The notes: generated by a model from the letters alone, not told the origin. 64,000 nucleotides of DNA from RGIG995 sp045543655 (GCA_045543655.1 JAZPXN010000008.1:11925-75924), one strand, 5' to 3'. Shown: positions 17,525 through 25,630, numbered from the stretch's first letter. Translations and numbers: made by a program.

Positions 17525-17553
17525 TTGACAAACGTCGGAGAAAAGAGTATAAT
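17525..17553 (+). promoter_or_regulatory. Promoter of the EamA transporter gene
   Basis: TTGACA (17525-17530) and TATAAT (17548-17553), 17-bp spacing. Confidence 0.75.
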
Positions 17554-17586
17554 AATGCGGTGACTATGGAATATGGAGAACGACCT

Positions 17587-18492
17587 ATGAAATTTCAATG
17601 GAAACAAAATTCCCTGGCTCTTCTCGCCGCTTTTATCTGGGGGACGGCCTTCGTCGCCCAGGATATGGCCGCCGGCCACGTGTCGCCCTTCGCCTTCAGC
17701 GCGCTGCGGGCAACGGTGGCGGTGATCGTATTGGGCGGATTTTTGCTGATCCGCCGGGCGGTACAGAAGAAAAAAGGTACGTATAAAAAAGAAAATGCAA
17801 AGCTCCTCTGGCTGGGCGGCCTGGTCTGCGGCTTCTTTTTGGCTTTGGCCGCCAATCTCCAGCAGTTTGGCATCTCCGCAGACAGCGGCGCCGGTAAGGC
17901 AGGCTTTCTTACCACCATTTACGTGGTGTTGGTTCCCATCTTCGGCTTGTTTTACGGGAAGCGCAACGGCTGGAACGTCTGGGGCGGCGTCGCCCTGACG
18001 GTGGTGGGGATGTATCTGCTTTGCGTGAAGGGCGATTTCACCGTTGCCCCCGCCGACCTCTATCTTATTGCCTGCTCCGTGGCCTTTGCCCTGCAGGTCA
18101 TCGCCGTGGACTACTTCGCCCAGAAGGTGGACGGCATCGCCCTTTCCTGGACGCAGTTTATTTTCGTGGCCCTCTTCTCCGGCATTTTTGCGCTGATCTT
18201 CGATCGCTCCTTCACCTGGCAGGGGGTCTACCGTTGTCTGCTCCCCTTGCTGTACGTGGGCGTTCTCTCCAACGGCATCGCCTATACTCTGCAGAACGTG
18301 GCGCAAAAGGACGCCAACCCCACGGTGGTGTCTTTGATCTTCTCTCTCGAGTCGATCTTCAGCGTGGCCGCCGGCGCTCTTTTGCTTAACGAGGTGCTGT
18401 CGGTGCGGGAATATATCGGTTGCGCCCTGATGATGGCCGCCGTGGTGCTCTCTCAGATCCCCTTCTCCCGTCGCAAAAAACGAAACGCTTGA
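17587..18492 (+). CDS. EamA/DMT-family transporter
   Basis: A 301-residue membrane protein with about ten hydrophobic helices in two EamA halves (LLAAFIWGTAFVAQD at the start of the first; QFIFVALFSGIFALIF and SLIFSLESIFSVAAGALLL in the second, the latter being a typical EamA signature). Drug/metabolite exporter-type permease; substrate not predictable. The start at 17587 has GGAG ten bases upstream; an ATG 20 bases earlier lacks a good site. Monocistronic between its own promoter and a terminator. Confidence 0.88.
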   Translation: MKFQWKQNSLALLAAFIWGTAFVAQDMAAGHVSPFAFSALRATVAVIVLGGFLLIRRAVQKKKGTYKKENAKLLWLGGLVCGFFLALAANLQQFGISADSGAGKAGFLTTIYVVLVPIFGLFYGKRNGWNVWGGVALTVVGMYLLCVKGDFTVAPADLYLIACSVAFALQVIAVDYFAQKVDGIALSWTQFIFVALFSGIFALIFDRSFTWQGVYRCLLPLLYVGVLSNGIAYTLQNVAQKDANPTVVSLIFSLESIFSVAAGALLLNEVLSVREYIGCALMMAAVVLSQIPFSRRKKRNA

Positions 18493-18499
18493 ATAATTT

Positions 18500-18531
18500 C
18501 CGCCTCTGTCGGTTGACAGAGGCGGTTTTTT
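18500..18531 (+). terminator. Terminator of the EamA gene, overlapping the next promoter
   Basis: CCGCCTCTGTC / GACAGAGGCGG stem with GGTT loop and six T. The 3' arm contains the -35 box of birA. Confidence 0.85.
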
Positions 18532-18541
18532 GTGGTACAAT
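18513..18541 (+). promoter_or_regulatory. birA-bioY promoter nested in the terminator
   Basis: TTGACA (18513-18518) and TACAAT (18536-18541), 17-bp spacing. A near-palindrome GTATATATTGTATAC (18543-18557) spans the expected transcription start and could be an operator. Confidence 0.65.
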
Positions 18542-18590
18542 AGTATATATTGTATACGATACGGCGATCCCTTCGGAAAGGAGGCCCCCT

Positions 18591-19367
18591 ATGGATGATT
18601 TTTGCGCAGCGGCGGTGCAGCGCCTGCTCACCTGCCCTTGGTCGGTGGAATATCGGGAGGAGACCGGATCCACCAACGCCGTCGTCCGCAGGTGGGGCGA
18701 CGAAGGACGTACCGAGGGACAGGTTCTTCTGGCCGATCGGCAGACCGCGGGCCGGGGGCGGCTGGGGCGGCAATTCCATTCCCCCGGAGGCACCGGCGTT
18801 TATCTTTCGGTCTTATTGCGCCCCGTGGGTGGGTCGGAGGAATGCTCCTTTCTCACCGTCCGCGCCGCGGTGGCCGCCTGCCGTGCCGCCGAAGCCTTGG
18901 GCGTGTCGCCCGGGATCAAATGGGTGAACGATCTTGTGCTGGAGGGACGGAAGGTCTGCGGAATTCTGGTAGAATCTGCGCTGACGCCCGGAAGTGATCG
19001 GCTGGATTACGCCGTCTGCGGCGTGGGCTTCAACGTATTTTCGCCGGAAAACGGCTTCCCCCCGGAGCTGGAGCCGATTGCGGGAGCATTGTTGCGGGAT
19101 TTCGATCCCACCGCCCGGGCCCGCCTTGCCGCCGCATTTCTCAACGAATTTTACGCTCTTCTCGCCGAAGACCGGATTTCGGTTCTCGAAGAATACCGCC
19201 GCCGATCGGTGCTGATGGGGCGTCCGGTGATTTCTCCTGCCGGAGCCTTCTCCGGGACGGCTACGGTGACGGGGATCGACGACGAGGGAGGCCTCGTTCT
19301 GCGCCTTGCAGACGGTACGGCGCGCACCCTTCGGTGCGGGGAAGTGAGCGTGCGGCTTCATGAATAA
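18591..19367 (+). CDS. birA: Biotin-[acetyl-CoA-carboxylase] ligase
   Basis: Biotin protein ligase, 258 residues, which makes biotinyl-AMP and transfers biotin to the carboxylase carrier protein in the cytoplasm. Motifs: ETGSTN (substrate loop), QTAGRGRLGRQF (the GRGRxGR biotin/ATP loop), KWVNDL and KVCGILVE. It lacks the N-terminal winged helix of bifunctional BirA, so it is a ligase only, not a repressor. Start at 18591 with AAAGGAGG upstream. It overlaps bioY by 8 bp, so ligase and biotin importer are translationally coupled. Confidence 0.9.
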   Translation: MDDFCAAAVQRLLTCPWSVEYREETGSTNAVVRRWGDEGRTEGQVLLADRQTAGRGRLGRQFHSPGGTGVYLSVLLRPVGGSEECSFLTVRAAVAACRAAEALGVSPGIKWVNDLVLEGRKVCGILVESALTPGSDRLDYAVCGVGFNVFSPENGFPPELEPIAGALLRDFDPTARARLAAAFLNEFYALLAEDRISVLEEYRRRSVLMGRPVISPAGAFSGTATVTGIDDEGGLVLRLADGTARTLRCGEVSVRLHE

Positions 19368-19869
19368 GACCCGACGCCTGGCCTTGATTGCCCTGTTTTC
19401 CGTGCTTTTGGGCACCTTTTTGTCTCAGCTTTCCATTCCAACGCCCCTGGGCATTCCCCTGACCCTGCAGACCTTCGGCGTGGCGCTCTGCGGCCGGGTT
19501 CTGGGAAAGGGATCGGGCACGCTGTCCGTCGCTTTGTGGCTGGCCCTGGGTGCCGTAGGGTTTCCCGTGTTTTCCGGTTTTCAAGGGGGAGTTGCTCCCC
19601 TGTTCGGCCCTACCGGCGGGTTTTTATGGGGGTTTCTCCCGTTGGCTTTTTGTTGTGGCCGGCAGGGAGGATGGTATTATCTTACCTCCCTTGCGGGGTT
19701 GATTTTCTGTCATTTGCTGGGAATTCTATGGTTTGCCAAAACGGCGGATCAGACCTTCCTGCAGGGAGCGGTGACGGTCTCGTTGCCCTTCCTTTTAAAA
19801 GACGTTTTCTGTGTCGTCCTGGCCGGTCCTTTGGGGAATCGGCTGAGGAGGATCGCGTTCCGATCCTGA
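19360..19869 (+). CDS. bioY: Biotin transporter BioY
   Basis: S component of a biotin ECF transporter, 169 residues with six hydrophobic helices. Family signatures: IPTPLGIPLTLQTFGVALCG (biotin-binding loop region) and FSGFQGGVAPLFGPTGGFLWGF. No EcfA/EcfT is linked, so it either uses a shared energising module encoded elsewhere or works alone. Overlap with birA shows co-expression; the pair suggests reliance on imported biotin. Confidence 0.9.
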   Translation: MNKTRRLALIALFSVLLGTFLSQLSIPTPLGIPLTLQTFGVALCGRVLGKGSGTLSVALWLALGAVGFPVFSGFQGGVAPLFGPTGGFLWGFLPLAFCCGRQGGWYYLTSLAGLIFCHLLGILWFAKTADQTFLQGAVTVSLPFLLKDVFCVVLAGPLGNRLRRIAFRS

Positions 19870-19893
19870 TTTATTTGGGAGAAAGGAGATTCT

Positions 19894-21066
19894 ATGCTGA
19901 AAAAAACGATTGCCGCAACGCTGGTGCTTCTGATGCTTTTCGGCCTTTCGGCCTGTGGGAATTCCCCCGCCGTCGGCGTGGACAGCTCGTCGTTGGAGCC
20001 GTTGGTGATTGGTGGTATTGGCTATTTTTCGGATGCGCCCGACTCGGTGGGTCAGTCGGTCTACCGGGGCGCTCAGACCGCCGTGGAGGAGATCAACGCC
20101 ACCGGCGGTGTCAACGGATTCCGGCTGGTGCTGAATTTTCAGGATTCCAAGGACGATTCCCGTACCGCCCTTTCGGTTTACGGAAAATTGCTGGATAACG
20201 GGATGAAGGTGCTGATCGCCGGCGGTTTTGAGGAGACCGAAGATCTGATTCCCCTCACCGCCCGGGACGGGATTCTGACCCTGACCCCCACTCTGACCGG
20301 GGCAGAGGCCCTGGGCGCCGGAGGGAACGTGTTCCGGGTCTGCTTCTCCGATGTTCGTCTCGGGACCGAGACCTCCAATTTTCTGGCCGACCAGGCTTCC
20401 GTCGGCCGGGTGACCGTTCTGTTTTCCGACGCAGGGGCGGAGCAGGCCCAGGCCTTTCTTGCCGCCTATTCCGGAAAAGGGGTGGCCGAATCCCTCTCCA
20501 TTCCCTCCGGCCCCGCCGCAGACTATACGGAGGTCGTGGATCACCTCTCCCAAACGCCGCCGGAAATGCTCTATCTGGCGATGTCCGAGGCGGAGACTCT
20601 GGGATTCCTGCAGGCTTACGGCTGGAACGGCACCTCTTCTCCCGTAAAAATTCTGGGGAACGTGGGCGTGGAATCCTTGCCCGGCCTCCTTGCTTCCCCT
20701 GCTGCGGCCGAGGGCTTGTATACCTTGACCCCCTTTTCTGCCGATGAAACGACGGCGCTGGTGCAGAATTTCGTGGCTTCCTACGAGGAAAAATACGAGG
20801 CCCTCCCCGACCGCTACGCCGCCGAAGGCTACGACGCCGTCTACGCCGTGGCCGAAGCCTTGAAAAAGGCGGGAATCACCCCCGATACGGTGGGAGACGA
20901 TTTCGGTAAAAAAATGATCTCCGCCATGACCCGCATCACCGTCAACGGCGTTACCGGCGCGATGTCCTGGACTGCCGACGGCGAAACCACCCGCATCGCC
21001 TCCTTCAAGGTTCTGCGTAACGGCCGCCAAGTGCCCTTCTTTAAGGAAGAAAACGCTTCTTTCTGA
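19894..21066 (+). CDS. LivJ-type ABC substrate-binding lipoprotein
   Basis: Lipoprotein of 390 residues (lipobox LSAC, Cys about 21) with a periplasmic-binding fold of the branched-chain amino acid type: GAQTAVEEINATGGVNGFRL is the classic 'A.e.iNa.GGi.G..i' block and KLLDNGMKVLIAGG the following strand/helix. It is expected to bind a small amino-acid-like solute outside the cell. No permease or ATPase genes follow, so it is an orphan component. It starts 24 bases after bioY with GAAAGGAG and may be read through from the biotin operon. Confidence 0.85.
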   Translation: MLKKTIAATLVLLMLFGLSACGNSPAVGVDSSSLEPLVIGGIGYFSDAPDSVGQSVYRGAQTAVEEINATGGVNGFRLVLNFQDSKDDSRTALSVYGKLLDNGMKVLIAGGFEETEDLIPLTARDGILTLTPTLTGAEALGAGGNVFRVCFSDVRLGTETSNFLADQASVGRVTVLFSDAGAEQAQAFLAAYSGKGVAESLSIPSGPAADYTEVVDHLSQTPPEMLYLAMSEAETLGFLQAYGWNGTSSPVKILGNVGVESLPGLLASPAAAEGLYTLTPFSADETTALVQNFVASYEEKYEALPDRYAAEGYDAVYAVAEALKKAGITPDTVGDDFGKKMISAMTRITVNGVTGAMSWTADGETTRIASFKVLRNGRQVPFFKEENASF

Positions 21067-21085
21067 CCGATTTTTGCCCAAGGGC

Positions 21086-21114
21086 TTGATTTTTTGTGAA
21101 ATATATGCTATAAT
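21086..21114 (+). promoter_or_regulatory. tyrS promoter
   Basis: TTGATT (21086-21091) and TATAAT (21109-21114), 17-bp spacing. The leader is only about 28 nt, too short for a T-box. Confidence 0.65.
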
Positions 21115-21148
21115 AGTAAAAAATTGATTGTCGTATAGGAGTAAGACC

Positions 21149-22372
21149 ATGCAAATTTATGAAGAACTCGTGGCCCGGGGGCTGATCGCCCAGACCACCG
21201 ACGAGGAACAGATCCGGGATCTTGTCAACAACGGCAAGGCTACCTTTTATATCGGCTTCGACCCCACCGCCGACAGCCTTCACGTGGGGCACTTTATGGC
21301 CCTCTGTCTGATGAAGCGCCTGCAGATGGCCGGAAACCGTCCCATCGCCCTGATCGGCGGCGGCACCGCCATGATCGGCGACCCCTCCGGCCGCACCGAT
21401 ATGCGCTCCATGATGACCAAGGAGGTCATCGATCATAACTGCGCCTGCTTTAAGAAGCAGATGGAACGCTTCATCGAATTTGGCGAAGGCAAAGCGCAGA
21501 TGGTCAACAACGCAGACTGGCTTCTGAATCTGAATTATATCGACTTTATCCGGGATATCGGCGGATGCTTCTCGGTGAATAATATGCTTCGCGCCGAATG
21601 CTTCAAGCAACGCATGGAAAAGGGACTTTCCTTCCTGGAATTTAACTATATGCCCATGCAGTCTTACGACTTCTACTATCTCTATCAGCATTACGATTGC
21701 AATCTCCAGTTCGGCGGCAACGACCAGTGGTCCAATATGCTGGGCGGCACCGAGTTGATTCGCCGCAAACTGGGCAAGGACGCCCACGCCATGACCATCA
21801 CTCTGCTTCTCAACTCCGAGGGCAAGAAGATGGGCAAGACCGCCAAGGGCGCCGTATGGCTTGATCCCAACAAGACCTCTCCCTTCGATTTCTATCAGTA
21901 TTGGCGGAACGTGGAGGATGCCGACGTTCTGAAGTGCATCCGCATGCTGACCTTCCTGCCCCTGGAGGAGATCGATAAAATGGACGCCTGGGAAGGCAGT
22001 CAGCTGAACGAAGCCAAGGCGATTCTGGCCTACGAGCTGACCAAGCTGGTTCACGGCGAGGAAGAGGCCGAAAAGGCGCAGGCCGCCGCAAAGGCCCTCT
22101 TCTCTCAAGGGGGCGACAGCGCCAATATGCCCACCTGCACCTTGACCGACGCGGATTTCACCGATGGGAAGATCGATATCCTGGCCGTGCTCGTCAAGGC
22201 CGGGCTGAATCCCTCCCGCGCCGAAGCCCGCCGCGCCGTAGATCAGGGCGGCGTTTCGGTGGACGGCGAAAAGGTCATCGACAACAAGACGACCTACGTC
22301 AAGGCCGACTTTGCCGAGGGCAAGGTGTTCCGCAGAGGGAAGAAGGCTTATATGAAGGTCATCGCTGAGTAA
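21149..22372 (+). CDS. tyrS: Tyrosine--tRNA ligase
   Basis: Class I aminoacyl-tRNA synthetase, 407 residues, normal length. HIGH motif as HVGH (45-48, in SLHVGHFMA), KMSKS equivalent as GKKMGKT, and a C-terminal S4 RNA-binding domain starting NPSRAEARRAVDQGGVSVDG. Attaches tyrosine to tRNA-Tyr in the cytoplasm. Start at 21149 with TAGGAG eight bases upstream. It has its own short-leader promoter, so T-box control, common for this gene in Firmicutes, is absent here. Confidence 0.95.
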   Translation: MQIYEELVARGLIAQTTDEEQIRDLVNNGKATFYIGFDPTADSLHVGHFMALCLMKRLQMAGNRPIALIGGGTAMIGDPSGRTDMRSMMTKEVIDHNCACFKKQMERFIEFGEGKAQMVNNADWLLNLNYIDFIRDIGGCFSVNNMLRAECFKQRMEKGLSFLEFNYMPMQSYDFYYLYQHYDCNLQFGGNDQWSNMLGGTELIRRKLGKDAHAMTITLLLNSEGKKMGKTAKGAVWLDPNKTSPFDFYQYWRNVEDADVLKCIRMLTFLPLEEIDKMDAWEGSQLNEAKAILAYELTKLVHGEEEAEKAQAAAKALFSQGGDSANMPTCTLTDADFTDGKIDILAVLVKAGLNPSRAEARRAVDQGGVSVDGEKVIDNKTTYVKADFAEGKVFRRGKKAYMKVIAE

Positions 22373-22378
22373 AGCGCC

Positions 22379-22529
22379 GTCCAAAACGTCGTTCTTTTCC
22401 GTCGGCCGCACCGCTCGACGTACTTGTAGTACGCCTTCGGGTGCCTGCAACGAAAAATAACTTCCGTTTATGAACGGCTTGCAGGCTTGGTTCTGTCCAA
22501 AACGTCGTTCTTTTCCGTCGGCCGCACCG
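22379..22529. repeat. 35-bp direct repeat pair downstream of tyrS
   Basis: Positions 22379-22413 and 22495-22529 are identical (GTCCAAAACGTCGTTCTTTT... GCACCG), with a 116-bp period. Between them lies CCTGCAACGAAAAATAACTT. No gene is supported. Confidence 0.8.
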
Positions 22530-22554
22530 TAACGGCAGACGCAAGCCGCAAAAG

Positions 22555-22622
22555 CGTGCCACGCACAAAATAATTAGGATCAACGAAAATCCCCGAAGAA
22601 GATGTGTTCTTCTCCGGGGATT
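22555..22622. repeat. Left 68-bp direct repeat with bidirectional terminator
   Basis: Shares a 27-base identical core beginning AGGATCAACGAAAATCC with 23507-23574. It holds the hairpin AATCCCCG-AAGAAGA / TCTTCT-CCGGGGATT that can terminate the minus-strand gene ending at 22628. It also carries a degenerate copy of the 3' end of the XRE gene found on the right side (GCACAAAATAATTAGG). Confidence 0.75.
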
Positions 22623-22627
22623 ATTAT

Positions 22628-23059
22628 TTACGTAAAATCTGCGATATTGATGACTTTTTTCCCTTTTGTCTTCGCTTTTTGCATGAGCCGGTAGGAATTT
22701 CCGACGGGAGAGGCTACGTAGAATACGGCGACGTCCGCTCTTTCCAGCATCCATATGTTTCTTTTGCTGATGGCAAATCTTTTTGGAACGGTTTCCAATC
22801 CCTCCGGATAAATCGTTTGCTCCGGTACGGTGTGTGCGTTTTCTCTTGGAAGATAGGCCAATACGACGGAATATCTGACGGAAGTGTCTTTTTCGGATAT
22901 TTCCCTTAAGACACTTTGAACCAGGCGGTCGAAATTTCCTTCGTTTCCAACAAGAAAGTGTTTAACCTGTTCGCTTTCGATCAGATTCGAGATAACCTTT
23001 TTTAAATTTGATTTTACGGTGAGAGGAGTGTCCCGGTGCCCAAAAAAAACGGTTGTCAC
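22628..23059 (-). CDS. SLOG/DUF1273-like Rossmann protein
   Basis: A 143-residue cytoplasmic protein starting at a GTG with GAGG nine bases upstream. FFGHRDTP at the N-terminus and NIWMLERADVAVFYV towards the C-terminus match the pattern of SLOG-like proteins ('GHR...', 'R...M...aD.viay'), a Rossmann family thought to bind nucleotides or nucleotide-derived signals. It is visibly more AT-rich than the flanking genes and is divergent from an XRE regulator, suggesting acquisition as a unit. Function unknown. Confidence 0.65.
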   Translation of the reverse strand: MTTVFFGHRDTPLTVKSNLKKVISNLIESEQVKHFLVGNEGNFDRLVQSVLREISEKDTSVRYSVVLAYLPRENAHTVPEQTIYPEGLETVPKRFAISKRNIWMLERADVAVFYVASPVGNSYRLMQKAKTKGKKVINIADFT

Positions 23060-23098
23060 AAATTGTTTGCCTCTTTTCTTCCAAAAATATTATTGTAA

Positions 23099-23150
23099 AT
23101 CCGAATCGGATATATGTATTATTTTAACATATCCGAAAAGGATATACAAT
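23099..23150. promoter_or_regulatory. Twin operator-like palindromes between the divergent genes
   Basis: ATCCGAATCGGAT (23099-23111) and ATATCCGAAAAGGATAT (23129-23145) share the ATCCGA...GGAT half-sites. The second overlaps a probable XRE promoter (TTAACA 23124-23129, TACAAT 23145-23150), so the likely reader is the XRE protein itself, controlling both divergent genes. Confidence 0.6.
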
Positions 23151-23189
23151 ACTAATGTATGAACAATTTAGCACAAAAGAGGGATTGTA

Positions 23190-23528
23190 ATGCAATTAGA
23201 CTACGTTATAATCGGGAACCGCATCCGGGAAGTGCGGAAGGCTAAAAAGTGGACGCAGGAAATTCTGGCGGAAAAATCGGGCATTGAGCCGTCGAACATT
23301 TCTCACATTGAGCGGGCGGCGACCAAACTGAGCCTGCAGACCCTGGTCAGCATTGCAAATGCGCTGGAGGTTTCGGCCGACGATCTTCTCTACGGGAATT
23401 TGCAAAAATCCACCCACGTTTCGGCAAAAATTATCGACGAATTGCTGTCGGATTGCACACCGGACGAATTGGTTGCATTGGCTGAGGTTCTGAAGACCAC
23501 GAAACACGTGTTGCGCACAAAAAAATAA
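23190..23528 (+). CDS. XRE-family transcriptional regulator
   Basis: A 112-residue DNA-binding protein with an N-terminal HTH_3 domain: IGNRIREVRKAKKWTQEILA, EKSGIEPSNISHIERA (turn and recognition helix), LSLQTLVSIANALEVSADDLLYG. The C-terminal 40 residues (SAKIIDELLSDCTPDELVALAEVLK) likely mediate dimerisation; this arrangement is frequent in small Clostridia regulators. Start at 23190 with GAGGGA upstream. It probably represses itself and the divergent SLOG gene through the twin palindromes. Confidence 0.85.
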   Translation: MQLDYVIIGNRIREVRKAKKWTQEILAEKSGIEPSNISHIERAATKLSLQTLVSIANALEVSADDLLYGNLQKSTHVSAKIIDELLSDCTPDELVALAEVLKTTKHVLRTKK

Positions 23529-23574
23529 GGATCAACGAAAATCCCCGAAGAAGATACGCTCTTCTCCGGGGATT
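23507..23574. repeat. Right 68-bp direct repeat, including XRE 3' end and terminator
   Basis: Direct repeat of 22555-22622. It begins inside the last codons of the XRE gene and ends with the hairpin CCCCGAAGAAGA...TCTTCTCCGGGG, followed by TTTTG. Confidence 0.75.
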
Positions 23575-23586
23575 TTGTTATTAAAC

Positions 23587-23640
23587 TCAGATGTAGATCC
23601 GGTCGCCGTCGTGCTTCAACTCCGTGATGACGGGGCGCTC
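23587..23640 (-). pseudogene. 3'-terminal remnant of a second GH43 gene
   Basis: Eighteen codons encode ERPVITELKHDGDRIYI (17 residues) plus the stop, the same as the C-terminus of the intact GH43 gene at 23939 (silent differences only). The MITE-like element starts seven bases beyond the break. This reads as the leftover of a tandem GH43 duplication. Confidence 0.75.
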
Positions 23641-23647
23641 CCGTTAA

Positions 23648-23796
23648 GGCTCCCCTTAGTAAGGGGAGCTGGATTGCCGAAGGCAAGACTGAGTGGATTG
23701 ACCGGGGGAAAGATAATTTATTTAGTTTGTGGCGGTCAATCCCTACCGTCACGGCGGCCGAACACGCCGTGCCACCTCCCCTTACTAAGGGGAGGC
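23648..23796. repeat. MITE-like palindromic element, copy B
   Basis: A 149-bp element nearly identical to the reverse complement of 3551-3695, with the same terminal CTCCCCTTAGTAAGGGGAG palindromes and the same internal AACACGCCGTGCC segment. The bases from here to 23888 hold no supported gene. Confidence 0.8.
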
Positions 23797-23888
23797 ATAC
23801 GATAGCGCATCGCCGTTCCGGATGCTCCGGTATCGTTTCCGGCACCCGTTCTCCGGAAGCGTATGCAGTGAATTCGCATCCGTCGGCG

Positions 23889-23921
23889 TAAAAAGAAACG
23901 AGCCTCCCCGGGGGAGGCTCG
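23889..23921 (-). terminator. Terminator of the IMPase-GH43 operon
   Basis: Stem CGAGCCTCCCC / GGGGAGGCTCG followed on the minus strand by TTTCTTTTT. Confidence 0.8.
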
Positions 23922-23938
23922 TGGCGTGATTTTCAGGC

Positions 23939-24808
23939 TCAGATATAGATCCGGTCGCCGTCGTGCTTCAGCTCCGTGATGACGGGGCGCTCGGCGGTGG
24001 TTCTGTTGGGGCGGTGCATGATGAAATATTCCTTGCCGTCAAAGGCTTGGAAGATCATTCCGTGGCCGCCGTCTTCTGCGGAGAGGGGTTGGTCGAGCAC
24101 CGTCCAGTTGCCGTCGATTTCTCCGTTGTCACTTTTGCAGATCAGCTCGGTATAGCCGTTGGCGTTGAAGGAAGACCAGATTGCCAACAGATCGTCCCCG
24201 TTCCGGTAAAGAAAGGGGCCGTCGGTGACGAAGCATTTTTTGCCCTTCCGGATGTAGACGGAGTCCTTGTAATCCGAGCCCTTCCAGAGCAGGAACGGCG
24301 CGGAGACGGGGGCGGAAAGGTCTTCGGTCAATTCCACGGCGCAGACGGTGCCGTCGGTGATCTGCACCCATTCGTGGCAGAAGATCATGTAGGGCTTGCC
24401 CGATTTGTCCACGTAAAAGGTGCCGTCCAGACACGCCCAATCCGGCGGGGTGATGGGGTTTCCCGAGACCGGAACGAAGGTGCCGTCGGGGCGGTCGGAC
24501 ACCAGAATATGGGTGCCCCGGTGCTTTCCTTCGGCGGCGAAGGAGGCGAAAAGATAGACCTTTCCCCGGTATACGTGGGCTTCCGGCGCCCACGCGTCCC
24601 GTTCCCCCCAAAAATCGGGCGTGATTTCAAAGATGCTTTTCGGTTCGCTCCAGTTTTCCAGATCGGTGGAAAGATACACGTCAAAGCCGGTCTGCTTGCC
24701 CCAGTAATGGGTTCCGTCGGTGGGGGAGACCCGGGAGCCGTAAAGATAATATTTCCCTTCAAAGGGCAGGATAAAGGGGTCCCGGACGTTGATCTCATTC
24801 AGCTTCAT
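23939..24808 (-). CDS. Glycoside hydrolase family 43 protein
   Basis: A 289-residue five-bladed propeller glycosidase, probably an arabinofuranosidase or xylosidase acting on plant-derived oligosaccharides. The three GH43 acidic residues are visible: Asp10 in VRDPF (base), Asp71 in ERDAWAPE (pKa modulator) and Glu146 in FCHEW (acid). No signal peptide, so it acts in the cytoplasm on imported sugars. It follows the IMPase-like gene by 9 bp in one operon. A 3' remnant of a second copy lies downstream at 23587-23640. Confidence 0.88.
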   Translation of the reverse strand: MKLNEINVRDPFILPFEGKYYLYGSRVSPTDGTHYWGKQTGFDVYLSTDLENWSEPKSIFEITPDFWGERDAWAPEAHVYRGKVYLFASFAAEGKHRGTHILVSDRPDGTFVPVSGNPITPPDWACLDGTFYVDKSGKPYMIFCHEWVQITDGTVCAVELTEDLSAPVSAPFLLWKGSDYKDSVYIRKGKKCFVTDGPFLYRNGDDLLAIWSSFNANGYTELICKSDNGEIDGNWTVLDQPLSAEDGGHGMIFQAFDGKEYFIMHRPNRTTAERPVITELKHDGDRIYI

Positions 24809-24817
24809 GGCGATTTC

Positions 24818-25600
24818 TCACTTCGTTTTTGCAATCAGCTCCCGCAGCTCTGCCTGGGCCCGGGGGGCGCCCGCAACGACGGGAGAGGGATTTTCCAGGG
24901 ACACGGGGTTCCCCTCGGTATCGGTAATAACGCCTCCCGCTTCGGTCAGAATCAGCCCGGCGGCGGCGTAATCCCAGGGGGACAGCTTCAGCTCGAAGAA
25001 GGCCCCGGTGCGGTTTACGGCGGCGTCGCAGAGATCCAGGGGGGCAGAGCCCATGCGGCGGATATCCATGGCCACCGTCAGAAGCTCGCCGATGATCCGG
25101 GCGGTGCGCCGGGCCAGATCTTCGTAATAGGGGCAGGTACCCACGCCTACCACGCAATCCTTGAGGGCCGTGGGAAGCACCCGGAGGGGTCTGCCGTTTA
25201 AGGTGGCTCCCTTGCCCCTGACGGCGCAGTAATATTCCTCGCTCCAGGGGTTATAAACGATGCCGACGGCCTGCTTCCCGTCCCGGAGCAGGGCCACGGA
25301 GATGCAGGAGCGGTTGAAGCCCTTGACGAAATTGGTGGTGCCGTCGATGGGATCGATGATAAAGCAATCTCCCGTGGAAATATCGGCCTTGAGATGCTCC
25401 TCCTCCCCCATGAATTTGGCGGCGGGGTGGAGGGCGGTCAGGCGCTCGGTCAGCATCCGTTGGGTATTCACGTCAAATTCGGTGACCAGATCGCTGTGAT
25501 TGCTCTTTTCTTCGGTTTTTTCCGGCACGGCGGATTTGACGTAGGCGCCGGCGGCGCGGACGATGGGCTCCATGGCGGCGGCAAGCTGTTGCAGATCCAT
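24818..25600 (-). CDS. Inositol monophosphatase family protein
   Basis: Mg-dependent, Li-sensitive phosphatase fold (SuhB/IMPase), 260 residues. Metal motifs are complete: GEEE (Glu66-67), DPIDGT (Asp83, Asp86) and PWDYAAAGLILTEAGG (the WD..A..ii..AGG motif). Substrate could be inositol phosphate or another sugar phosphate. The ATG at 25600 is preferred to a TTG nine bases earlier because AAGGA then has a normal spacing. First gene of the pair with GH43. Confidence 0.88.
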   Translation of the reverse strand: MDLQQLAAAMEPIVRAAGAYVKSAVPEKTEEKSNHSDLVTEFDVNTQRMLTERLTALHPAAKFMGEEEHLKADISTGDCFIIDPIDGTTNFVKGFNRSCISVALLRDGKQAVGIVYNPWSEEYYCAVRGKGATLNGRPLRVLPTALKDCVVGVGTCPYYEDLARRTARIIGELLTVAMDIRRMGSAPLDLCDAAVNRTGAFFELKLSPWDYAAAGLILTEAGGVITDTEGNPVSLENPSPVVAGAPRAQAELRELIAKTK

Positions 25601-25630
25601 AATATTCAATCCTTTTTGCGGTTTTTCTTT

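Noticed and set aside
18591..19367. BirA as biotin repressor
   Set aside because: No N-terminal helix-turn-helix; the protein begins directly at the ligase domain.
21115..21148. T-box riboswitch before tyrS
   Set aside because: Leader is about 28-30 nt from the -10 box, with no T-box sequence or specifier loop.
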